Shown piece by piece: positions 1 to 5,873 of a DNA stretch of 8,844 nucleotides. Positions within the stretch are counted from its first letter, which is position 1. Every line of letters starts with the position of its first letter. The notes beneath the pieces are model-generated. The model made no database searches. It worked only from the letters and a program-made list of their open reading frames with translations, and was not told the origin of the DNA. Location: NCBI GenBank assembly GCA_003457145.1, contig DMSR01000235.1, positions 1-8,844 of the forward strand, written 5' to 3'. The stretch comes from Bacillus sp. (in: firmicutes) (GTDB lineage Bacteria > Bacillota > Bacilli > Bacillales > Cytobacillaceae). The position numbers and the translations under genes were made by a program.

Positions 1-92
1 GATTGCCGGTTCCTGACATAGGAATAAGCCAGGTGAAGAACCTGAGTCCCATACTCAGACATTAAGTTATTGATCCTTTCATGATGTTCCAT
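1..92 (-). CDS. ECF-type RNA polymerase sigma factor, N-terminal fragment (runs off window)
   Basis: Reading the minus strand from the ATG at 92 down to base 1 gives 30 codons with no stop, beginning MEHHERINNLMSEYG and continuing TQVLHLAYSYVRNRQ. The pattern YG-x-x-VL-x-LAYSYV-x-(D/N)RQ is the opening helix of sigma-70 region 2 in ECF sigma factors, which direct RNA polymerase to stress or envelope genes. The start is supported by a GGGGTGA ribosome binding site at 97–103. The rest of region 2 and all of region 4 lie outside the window, so the ECF subgroup cannot be named; an anti-sigma gene would be expected downstream (to the left). An ECF-like promoter at 138–163 suggests autoregulation. 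Class assignment is fairly firm from the motif; regulon is unknown. Confidence 0.8.
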   Translation of the reverse strand, partial: MEHHERINNLMSEYGTQVLHLAYSYVRNRQ

Positions 93-137
93 ATACTCAC
101 CCCATTCCCGCAATTGCTAAATGTTATTTTCTTATTA

Positions 138-163
138 GACGATTCAAAACACCAAAAGTTTAA
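138..163 (-). promoter_or_regulatory. Candidate ECF-sigma-dependent promoter of the sigma factor gene
   Basis: On the minus strand TTAAAC (158–163) is followed after exactly 16 bases by CGTC (138–141). This resembles the Bacillus ECF pattern TGAAAC-N16-CGTC, with one mismatch in the -35 element. It sits 46 bases upstream of the sigma factor start codon. ECF sigma genes are commonly autoregulated, which fits. A sigma-A reading of the same AT-rich stretch is not excluded. Confidence 0.4.
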
Positions 164-183
164 AAACTTTCTGTTTTATGAAG

Positions 184-229
184 AGCAATGCAACATCGTT
201 CATTGCTTATTTCGGGTGGTGACAGGCAC
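184..229 (+). repeat. Hairpin plus 18-base word, copy 1 (REP-like element)
   Basis: A 7-base inverted repeat, AGCAATG (184–190) and CATTGCT (201–207) with a 10-base loop, is followed four bases later by TCGGGTGGTGACAGGCAC (212–229). The same word with one change recurs at 2318–2335 in the same orientation, also directly after a hairpin. From memory, GGTGACAGGCAC and its complement are scattered between genes in many Bacillaceae genomes, as expected for a REP-like sequence mobilised by a Y1 (RAYT-type) transposase; that link is recollection, not something visible here. Confidence 0.6.
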
Positions 230-233
230 TACA

Positions 234-264
234 GAAAAAAACTGCCTCTTTACAAAGAGGCAGT
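234..264 (-). terminator. Intrinsic terminator of the two-gene minus-strand operon
   Basis: ACTGCCTCTTT (241–251) and AAAGAGGCAGT (254–264) are perfect complements. Read on the minus strand, the hairpin runs straight into a run of seven T residues (complement of 235–241). It lies just 7 bases beyond the stop codon of the 467-residue gene, so it closes that operon. Confidence 0.9.
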
Positions 265-270
265 CAAAGT

Positions 271-1674
271 TTAACCAAGTATTATTGCTTTCCCGCTGAC
301 TTGGTTCCAGGTATCGTTTAAGAGGTGATCAATGTCGGACCATTCCTGGTCGATCTTCTTTTGGACATGGTCAAACATGTTCTGTTCTTTTTCAAAAGCC
401 ACCCATTTCAATTGGTGAAATCCATACTTGAAGAATGCCATCCATTGGGGATAGCTGATCGATAGAGGATTTTGAGATACGGCGACTTTACCTGCATTTG
501 CGGCAGCAGCCATTAGATGAGCTGAGAATAACATCGTCTGAAGCTTCGGTTTCTTATTGCCGGGAGTGTCAAAAGGCAAGGAATCCATAAAGCTATGTCC
601 TTCGCTCATCCTCTTGGCAAAATAACTGATCCGAACAATCACTTCAATTAAGAGTACGGGTATTGACATAGCGATGAAATGGGAAAAGTCATAGCCTTGC
701 CGGTACATGATTCGTGAGACTTCTCCTATTGTATAGCCGCCTTTTCCGATGCTGCCAACCTGCAGGAATTGCAGCAAGGGCATCAATGGTGCGGGAAGGC
801 CGGCTGGCGTGGCAATATCAGATTTCATATGTCCAAACACTCTAGCAAGAGCTTCGAAAATACTCATTCCCACTGTATCTCTGCCTGATACATTTACCGC
901 CTGGACGATCAGCTTGCCATGCTTATCAATCGCAGTGAATTGTCCCTTTAAGATATCCATTGTTCCAAAGATAAAGCCGAGTAAAGGGTCGTGTCCGAGA
1001 GACTGATAACGGTGGGTTCTCGCCCCTAATCCTTCAACGGTCTGATTTAAACCGCTGGAGTTAGCTGAATCGTAAGGAACCCAATTCCGTTTCTCCAAAG
1101 CAGAAATTTCTTGTGGAGAAAGGCTTTCTTGTATTTTATCTTTTATAAAATTGGATAGCGGACCGCCTGAGTGGCCGTCACTGCCTAGATCCGGGCGCCT
1201 TGAGATCCATGCTGTTGAAAAAATATCAATGATCGAAGCCAGGATGCCGGCAACTCCGCAAATGGACCAATCCACCTTGTCCAGCTTATGAATCGATTGA
1301 AAATCCCCTCTTAGATTTCCTAATCTTTTTTCAACAGCATGGATCTCTTCAACGGTCAAAAGATCATCAAAACTCACATTGTCGCTGACAGAACTTTCAG
1401 CCTCTGTAAGAATCTCATCCCAAGGTCTTAATTCCATTTTTTTGTAGACTATAAGATTGCTTTTTTTGTCCGTCTTCATTGTACGGTTGTTTATATTTAT
1501 TCCCAACTCTTTAAGCAGTCTTTCTGATTCCATAATGGATGCATCTGTTTGGTGATTGGCCGTTTCTATCTTCTTGCTTAAATCGGCCAGGTCGTCACCC
1601 TGATTTTTTAAAATCTTAAGCTTTTGGAGCTCTTTCTCGGTCGTATTGTATTTACTGCGGCGATGTTGGCTCAT
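271..1674 (-). CDS. Uncharacterised multi-segment membrane protein, 467 aa, second gene of accessory pair
   Basis: I do not recognise a named family. Residues 1–60 are charged and probably coiled-coil. Residues 75–130 are an acidic soluble stretch. Hydrophobic segments follow at about 134–153, 227–243, 292–305 and 331–352, with a further apolar patch at 380–395, so a membrane-associated, perhaps multi-pass protein is likely. A striking block is THRYQSLGHDPLLG (220–233), with His221, His228 and Asp229 beside a hydrophobic segment; it recalls the His-rich motifs of membrane metal-dependent hydrolases, but that is weak. Another conserved-looking block is 289–327 (TPAGLPAPLMPLLQFLQVG and following). 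The ATG overlaps the TGA of the upstream gene as ATGA, implying translational coupling and probably a joint complex. A perfect 22-base inverted repeat lies inside the gene (1202–1223 with 1326–1347), encoding residues near 110–117 and 151–158. No frameshift is seen. Coding status is firm; function is unknown. Confidence 0.8.
   Translation of the reverse strand: MSQHRRSKYNTTEKELQKLKILKNQGDDLADLSKKIETANHQTDASIMESERLLKELGININNRTMKTDKKSNLIVYKKMELRPWDEILTEAESSVSDNVSFDDLLTVEEIHAVEKRLGNLRGDFQSIHKLDKVDWSICGVAGILASIIDIFSTAWISRRPDLGSDGHSGGPLSNFIKDKIQESLSPQEISALEKRNWVPYDSANSSGLNQTVEGLGARTHRYQSLGHDPLLGFIFGTMDILKGQFTAIDKHGKLIVQAVNVSGRDTVGMSIFEALARVFGHMKSDIATPAGLPAPLMPLLQFLQVGSIGKGGYTIGEVSRIMYRQGYDFSHFIAMSIPVLLIEVIVRISYFAKRMSEGHSFMDSLPFDTPGNKKPKLQTMLFSAHLMAAAANAGKVAVSQNPLSISYPQWMAFFKYGFHQLKWVAFEKEQNMFDHVQKKIDQEWSDIDHLLNDTWNQVSGKAIILG
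1202..1223 (+). repeat. Left arm of perfect 22-base inverted repeat inside coding sequence
   Basis: These 22 bases, starting GAGATCCATGCTGTTG and ending in six A residues, are the exact reverse complement of 1326–1347. The spacer is 102 bases (34 codons). On the minus strand this arm encodes the end of residues IFSTAWIS (151–158). The match stops sharply at both ends. Confidence 0.95.
1326..1347 (+). repeat. Right arm of perfect 22-base inverted repeat inside coding sequence
   Basis: Exact reverse complement of 1202–1223. On the minus strand this arm encodes EIHAVEK (residues 110–116). The transcript could form a 22-bp stem with a 102-base loop. Inverting the spacer between the arms would bring in a TGA after about 22 codons, so an inversion would truncate the protein rather than give an alternative version. 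Confidence 0.95.
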
Positions 1675-2195
1675 GCAGCTAGATCCGCTCTTAAGTCTTT
1701 AATTGCTCCAGTAAGAAGCGTGTTCAAGGAATTTAAATATTCGACACGTTCTTGAGTTTGGTTTAAATCGCTTTTCAGTTCTCTGATGATTGCATCATGT
1801 TTCCTGATCGCTTCCTGTAACAATGCTTCCTTAGCCTGTACCAGTTTCTTCTTCTTTGCTGCAGAAAGCAGGGCATAACCGCCGACACCTAGAAGGACGG
1901 CCGGAGCAGCAAGCACACCGATCCCTGCGACCATTCCTCCGCCAACTATGGATCCAGCAGTCGCAAGCCCAGTAGTAATTCCAACAGCACTTAACCCCGA
2001 CATTCCGAGCATGGACAATAGTCCAAGACCGGCCGCTCCTCCAACACCGATACCTGCCACGGCTCCCAGTACCTCAGGAATATCGCTTGTTTTAATCGTC
2101 CTGGTCTTATCCTTAACTGCCGCTCCCGCTTCGTTAATAACCTTATTGATTGGTTCTAGTGCCTCAATATTTTTATATAAAAGATTTTTCGGCAT
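1671..2195 (-). CDS. Glycine-rich hydrophobic protein with C-terminal coiled coil, 174 aa, first gene of accessory pair
   Basis: No named family recognised. From the chosen start (MPKNLLYKN) residues 1–40 are polar. Residues 41–112 are a long, uncharged Gly/Ala/Leu/Val stretch with repeated GxxxG and GxGxGG spacing, enough for two membrane-inserting helices of glycine-zipper type. KKKK follows at 114–117, then a charged heptad-like coiled coil to the C-terminus (about 118–172). This layout suits a membrane-inserting or oligomerising protein, as in pore-forming components, but that is inference. The ATG at 2195 was preferred to one at 2237 because AAAAGGATGG (2201–2210) is a well placed ribosome binding site and because a TATAAT box overlaps the 2237 ATG. 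It overlaps the next gene by 4 bases (ATGA), so both are likely made together. Confidence 0.8.
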   Translation of the reverse strand: MPKNLLYKNIEALEPINKVINEAGAAVKDKTRTIKTSDIPEVLGAVAGIGVGGAAGLGLLSMLGMSGLSAVGITTGLATAGSIVGGGMVAGIGVLAAPAVLLGVGGYALLSAAKKKKLVQAKEALLQEAIRKHDAIIRELKSDLNQTQERVEYLNSLNTLLTGAIKDLRADLAA

Positions 2196-2228
2196 TTTTT
2201 CCATCCTTTTATCTATAAAATATGTAAA

Positions 2229-2259
2229 ATTATACATTTAATATATCACTTTCTGACAA
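2229..2259 (-). promoter_or_regulatory. Candidate sigma-A promoter of the accessory gene pair
   Basis: On the minus strand TTGTCA (2254–2259) is one base off the -35 consensus and a perfect TATAAT lies at 2229–2234; the 19-base spacer is longer than ideal. Transcription would begin near 2222, giving a leader of roughly 25 bases before the ATG at 2195. Confidence 0.5.
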
Positions 2260-2287
2260 TAAGCAGGTATATATTTTTATGAAGGTC

Positions 2288-2335
2288 TTTTCGTAAGAAT
2301 CTCCCTTTCTACGAAAATCGGATGGTGACAGGCAC
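2288..2335 (+). repeat. Hairpin plus 18-base word, copy 2 (REP-like element)
   Basis: TTTTCGTA (2288–2295) and TACGAAAA (2310–2317) form a perfect 8-base stem, immediately followed by TCGGATGGTGACAGGCAC (2318–2335). This word matches copy 1 (212–229) at 17 of 18 positions in the same orientation, though the hairpin arms differ in sequence. The two copies enclose the whole accessory operon, and copy 2 abuts the broken CW_binding_2 remnant. Confidence 0.6.
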
Positions 2336-2346
2336 GGTATTTATGG

Positions 2347-2619
2347 TTGATGATGAATGACCTCAGCCGTATCATCTGGCTATTTTCAGTTTGTCCTGAT
2401 GCAAAAAAGGCAGCATTCTCAAACGGTATGGTTTTTGCGGATGCTTTAAGTGGTTCAAAATTCGCTTTTACAAATAACATGCCTATTTTTTTGGTTAAAA
2501 AGGATTGTGTACCTGAGAGTGTAAGCAGCTTTCTATCTGTAGCGAATACAAGAGACTTCTACCTTTATGGCGGGGAAGGCACCATTGCCCCGATCGTAGC
2601 TGAAAGTCTATTAAAGTAA
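2347..2619 (+). pseudogene. Remnant of a CW_binding_2 (cell wall-binding repeat 2) protein, C-terminal piece
   Basis: The open frame ends in a recognisable, decayed CW_binding_2 repeat: NGMVFADALSGSKFAF, then MPIFLVKKD, FYLYGGEGTI and a terminal ESLLK. It parallels RGDIFPDALSG, PILL and IVGGTGSVS in the intact protein downstream. Only about 65 residues (roughly 2410–2616) look homologous. There is no signal peptide, no full repeat and no ribosome binding site at the apparent start; the FPDALSG motif has become FADALSG. The 5' side stops at the GGTGACAGGCAC element (ends 2335), suggesting the rest was lost by rearrangement there. Similarity to the downstream gene is limited, so it is an old paralogue rather than a recent duplicate. 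A small functional protein is unlikely. Confidence 0.65.
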
Positions 2620-2697
2620 CAGGACGGTCAATTCCCATTGTTAAATTGGCCCTATTAATATCTTCGGAACGTATTTAAGCTAGATTGATTTTTGTAT

Positions 2698-2725
2698 TTG
2701 ATAAAATTTCCAAATATAGTATGAT
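2698..2725 (+). promoter_or_regulatory. Candidate sigma-A promoter of the CW_binding_2 gene
   Basis: TTGATA (2698–2703) and TATGAT (2720–2725) are separated by 16 bases in an AT-rich intergenic stretch. Transcription would start near 2732, leaving a leader of about 85 bases before the ATG at 2816. No riboswitch-like structure was seen in that leader. Confidence 0.45.
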
Positions 2726-2815
2726 ATTAATAGTGAAAATATACTCATTACATTTCTAAATGATTTGATTAAAATGAATTTGGATATTATTCCAATTTAG
2801 TTAAGGAGCGGAAAA

Positions 2816-4501
2816 ATGAAACCTATCATGAAATTATACTCATCACTCACAGCCGCGGCACTGCTTACATCCCTTGTTCTGCCTGCTGGTGCAGCAGCAG
2901 AAGAACAGAGTCTGACGGATTATCAAAAAGAACGAAGAAAGCAGCAGATTATTTCTCATCTGCAGGATCGTGATTTCCAGCCATCCACAGAACAGGCATC
3001 CGGTTTCTCTGCGCTTGCGGTAACTCAAGCAGTCTATGTTAACAAGGTAGATATATACAGTGATCACGAGTATAGTTTCTCTTCCGCTGGCGGGACTTTC
3101 ACTTTGAAAGATCAAAACCATGATGATATTGACTATTTTATATATAATAATGACTCAGAAGAAATGGTTTACCCATCAGGAGTGGACTCTTATAATCTGC
3201 CGGCTGGCAATTATTCATTGATTGTCACAAGCTATAACGAAACACAAATGGACTATCGATTTGAATTGAGTGGGAATTTTAATGGAACCCCTGACGTGAC
3301 CCTGCCAACCTTGCAGGTTGCCAATCCAAACAGCCATGATTTGCGCCTTGCAAAGGGTTCATCTTCAGCCTATACAGTAAAGGGAAGCAGCGATGCTAAA
3401 TTTGTGTCGATCGCGGATAATAACTATGAATATGATTCTATTGAAAACCCCGTGAATTTCAGCCAAAGAATCACTTTGGATAAGGGGATAAACGGCATTT
3501 ACCTGTATGCATGGGAATCCTCAGGGAACGCGGTCGGATCCTATCACAATGTGACGCTGCCCGGCGTCTCGAGGATTGCCGGTAAAGACAGGTATGCAGT
3601 TTCTGCAGGTGTCAGCGCTCAATTAAGCAAATGGAGTTATGATACAGGCACAGTCATCATTGCACGTGGAGATATGTACCCTGATGCTTTATCTGGCGGT
3701 CCGCTGGCAGTGATTGAAGGTGCTCCAGTCCTGCTGACAGCAACGAACTTCCTGCCGGCTGATATACAGAACCAAATAGTAGACCTGGGGGCACAACGGG
3801 CAATCATCCTAGGTGGAGCAGGATCAGTGTCAACGAACGTCGAAGCACAGCTGAGGAAGCTGGGTGTAACGGACATTGAACGCATTGGCGGCAGAGACCG
3901 CTTTGTAGTATCTGCAGATACAGCTGAAAGGGTTGCGGATTACTGGGGATCAGACACGGCAATCATTGCAAGCGGTGAAGTGTTTCCAGATGCATTATCT
4001 GCATCGACGATCGCTGGACCAGCGGGTATGCCGATCCTTCTGGTAAAATCGGATACAATCACCGACCCTGTTCAGACATTTATTAAAAACCATCCAGAAA
4101 TAAATAACTTCATCATTGTTGGCGGACCTGCCACAGTAAAAACAAGCGTTACAGATAAAATAAAGCAGCTGCGCAGCGGGGCATATGTCGAAAGAATTGG
4201 CGGCAAGGACCGGTATGAAGTGGCAATCAACGTTGCGAAGTTTGGAATGCAGAACTTTGGGATGAATTTGAACACTCTTACGGTTGTAAGAGGAGATATT
4301 TTCCCTGATGCACTGTCAGGTGCGCCATTGGCAAACCTTCATTCGGGGCCGATCCTTTTGACGACCTCAGCAAAGTTAGAAGCGAAGGTAAACACGTTCC
4401 TGCAGAACAATCAGTCCCAAATTGACAGTATCTATATCGTTGGCGGAACGGGTTCGGTATCAACCACTGCAGAGCAGCAGTTATACGGTCATATCCGATA
4501 A
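2816..4501 (+). CDS. Secreted cell-wall protein with three CW_binding_2 repeats
   Basis: A signal peptide occupies residues 1–28 (MKPIMKLYSS start, apolar core, AGAAA before EEQ). Residues 72–152 form a beta-rich module resembling a PPC (bacterial pre-peptidase C-terminal) domain. Residues 160–250 look like an Ig-like beta-sandwich. Three CW_binding_2 repeats follow at about 251–348, 355–448 and 458–561, each opening with RI(A/G)G(K/R)DR(Y/F), with a central PDALS and a later GG-x-(G/A)-(S/T)-V. In this family the repeats give non-covalent attachment to wall polymers. No catalytic domain is visible, so this is a wall-attached structural, adhesive or binding protein rather than a recognised hydrolase. 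The start is fixed by AAGGAG at 2803–2808, seven bases before ATG. It is monocistronic: own promoter, and a terminator at 4538–4575. Domain assignment of the repeats is firm; N-terminal domains are tentative. Confidence 0.92.
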   Translation: MKPIMKLYSSLTAAALLTSLVLPAGAAAEEQSLTDYQKERRKQQIISHLQDRDFQPSTEQASGFSALAVTQAVYVNKVDIYSDHEYSFSSAGGTFTLKDQNHDDIDYFIYNNDSEEMVYPSGVDSYNLPAGNYSLIVTSYNETQMDYRFELSGNFNGTPDVTLPTLQVANPNSHDLRLAKGSSSAYTVKGSSDAKFVSIADNNYEYDSIENPVNFSQRITLDKGINGIYLYAWESSGNAVGSYHNVTLPGVSRIAGKDRYAVSAGVSAQLSKWSYDTGTVIIARGDMYPDALSGGPLAVIEGAPVLLTATNFLPADIQNQIVDLGAQRAIILGGAGSVSTNVEAQLRKLGVTDIERIGGRDRFVVSADTAERVADYWGSDTAIIASGEVFPDALSASTIAGPAGMPILLVKSDTITDPVQTFIKNHPEINNFIIVGGPATVKTSVTDKIKQLRSGAYVERIGGKDRYEVAINVAKFGMQNFGMNLNTLTVVRGDIFPDALSGAPLANLHSGPILLTTSAKLEAKVNTFLQNNQSQIDSIYIVGGTGSVSTTAEQQLYGHIR

Positions 4502-4537
4502 TTTTTAGAACAAAGAAGATAAGTAAGAGAATAGAAG

Positions 4538-4575
4538 AAAGGGCATCCTGCGCAGAAGGATGCTCTTTCTTTATT
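4538..4575 (+). terminator. Intrinsic terminator of the CW_binding_2 gene
   Basis: AAAGGGCATCCT (4538–4549) pairs with AGGATGCTCTTT (4557–4568) with a single G·T wobble around a 7-base loop, followed by CTTTATT. It lies 37 bases after the stop codon. Confidence 0.85.
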
Positions 4576-4620
4576 GCTATGTTTGAAATGGATGCATTTG
4601 AGGAATAAGATAGTGAACTA

Positions 4621-4648
4621 CCAAAAAGGCACCTTTTCTAAGGTGCCT
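4621..4648 (-). terminator. Intrinsic terminator of the LysM–NlpC/P60 gene
   Basis: AGGCACCTT (4627–4635) and AAGGTGCCT (4640–4648) pair perfectly around a 4-base loop. On the minus strand the hairpin is followed by five T residues. It starts 10 bases past the stop codon at 4658. Confidence 0.88.
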
Positions 4649-4657
4649 GGAAGTTAT

Positions 4658-5665
4658 TTAATAGAAACGTTTGAAACTATCAAAGTGCTTTTTATAATAG
4701 GAATTGTCAAGATTGCTTTTCATCACCCCGCCAGAGGAGCTGGCATGGATAAATTCGTTATTGCCTATATAAATACCCATATGGGAGATTCCCGGCTTAT
4801 ATGTATTCGCAAAGAATACGAGATCGCCAGGCTGTGGCTGATCGACATAGTAAGCCCGGCTGAAATAACCTTCGGATGAAAAACGGCCAATTTGTTTGCC
4901 GGACTGGTTGAATGCGTAATAGATAAATCCGCTGCAGTCAAACCCGCTCGGAGTATTTCCTGCCCATTTATACGGGACGCCTAAAAGCTTCAAAGCCTCA
5001 TTGACTACGTTAGACGCACTCGGTGTGTCAGATTGAACTGGCGGAGTTACAGGCTGGCTGGTGCCGGCGACTTTTAAAGTCTGTCCAATATAAATCATAT
5101 CTGAAGTAAGATTGTTCAAAGTTTTTAGCTGCTGCACTGTCATTGAATAGTGGCTGCCGATCTTGGTTAATGTATCACCCGCCTTAACGGTATACAAAGA
5201 TTGGCTTGCTGGTACAGGGGCCGGTACTTGGACAGTCTGTTCAAGTGCTGGAGAAACGGCATCTTTTGAAATAATCAGTTTTTGTCCCGGGTGAATGATA
5301 TGACCCTTAATCCGGTTCCAGACCATAAGTTCTGCCAGGGAAACTTGATGTTTATTGGCAATCTTGATCAGGGTGTCACCGCTGCTTACTGTATATGTAT
5401 TGCTCGGTCCTGCTGCCGTTACTTTGCTGGAATATACAGCTGTCACTGGAATAGTTGTGACTTCCAGAGTTTGATTAACATAAATTACATTAGAGGTTAA
5501 ATTATTCGTCTTCTTTAAGTCTTCAACACTTGTGTTATTTTTTTGAGCAATTTTATAAAGCGTATCTCCGGTTTGGACTGTATAGGTCAAAGCTGAAGCA
5601 TTTGCGGCAAAGGCATTCGAGGCAAGAAGGGCGACAGCAGCATAAGCAGCGACTTTCTTTTTCAA
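4658..5665 (-). CDS. LysM–NlpC/P60 peptidoglycan endopeptidase (LytE-like)
   Basis: A secreted cell-wall hydrolase expected to cut the D-gamma-glutamyl–diaminopimelate bond in peptide stems, with a role in wall growth or cell separation. Numbering from a TTG start, residues 1–25 are a signal peptide (KKK, apolar core, ANASA cleavage site). Three LysM domains lie at about 27–70, 90–133 and 157–199, each with the (V)-x-x-GDTL-x-KI signature. A proline/serine linker leads to an NlpC/P60 domain (about 217–335) with catalytic Cys244 in FDCSGF, His295 in SHMGIYIG and a third polar residue His307 in FIHAS. Architecture and length (335 aa) match B. subtilis LytE (three LysM, about 334 aa). The TTG at 5665 was chosen because AGGAGCTGA precedes it (about 10 bases) and the signal peptide then begins correctly; in-frame ATGs at 5704 and 5728 lack a ribosome binding site. 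Monocistronic, divergent from the 51-aa gene. Confidence 0.93.
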   Translation of the reverse strand: MKKKVAAYAAVALLASNAFAANASALTYTVQTGDTLYKIAQKNNTSVEDLKKTNNLTSNVIYVNQTLEVTTIPVTAVYSSKVTAAGPSNTYTVSSGDTLIKIANKHQVSLAELMVWNRIKGHIIHPGQKLIISKDAVSPALEQTVQVPAPVPASQSLYTVKAGDTLTKIGSHYSMTVQQLKTLNNLTSDMIYIGQTLKVAGTSQPVTPPVQSDTPSASNVVNEALKLLGVPYKWAGNTPSGFDCSGFIYYAFNQSGKQIGRFSSEGYFSRAYYVDQPQPGDLVFFANTYKPGISHMGIYIGNNEFIHASSSGGVMKSNLDNSYYKKHFDSFKRFY

Positions 5666-5761
5666 TTCAATCTCAGCTCCTAAAATAGTAGACTTTTCTG
5701 TCATAATTTTAGCATACAAGTTTCGCATTTTATACCTAAAATGACATTTTATAACACAAAG

Positions 5762-5782
5762 TTACTAAAATAGACTTAGTAA
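5762..5782. promoter_or_regulatory. Operator-like dyad between the LysM gene and the small gene
   Basis: TTACTAA (5762–5768) and TTAGTAA (5776–5782) are perfect inverted repeats separated by 7 bases, in the divergent intergenic region. It lies about 97 bases upstream of the endopeptidase start codon and upstream of the small gene's -35 box, a suitable place for a regulator. No known regulator site was matched. Confidence 0.35.
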
Positions 5783-5814
5783 TATAAAAAGTAGAATGGT
5801 AGATTGGAAATGCA

Positions 5815-5843
5815 TTTACAATTTTGATATTTTCAGATAAAAT
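5815..5843 (+). promoter_or_regulatory. Candidate sigma-A promoter of the 51-aa gene
   Basis: TTTACA (5815–5820) and TAAAAT (5838–5843) are spaced by 17 bases, each one base from consensus. Transcription would begin near 5850, giving a short leader carrying the strong AGGAGG site at 5860–5865. Confidence 0.55.
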
Positions 5844-5873
5844 AATTACATTGTAGATCAGGAGGTTCTTGTA

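Noticed and set aside
81..299. 72-codon plus-strand open frame at the left edge
   Set aside because: It overlaps the sigma factor start, the repeat element and a terminator, and has no ribosome binding site; its composition looks non-coding.
1948..2241. 97-codon plus-strand open frame opposite the glycine-rich gene
   Set aside because: It is the Pro/Ala/Ser-rich antisense reflection of the Gly/Ala-rich frame, ending in the promoter of that gene.
2625..2652. Hairpin GGTCAATT/AATTGGCC after the CW_binding_2 remnant as a terminator
   Set aside because: A G·T wobble in a short AT-rich stem and no T-run after it; not convincing.
5735..5760. Possible WalR box upstream of the LytE-like gene (TGTTAT…TGTCAT on the minus strand)
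   Set aside because: The half-sites are 4 rather than 5 bases apart and the second has a C mismatch, so it does not meet the known TGTWAH-N5-TGTWAH pattern.
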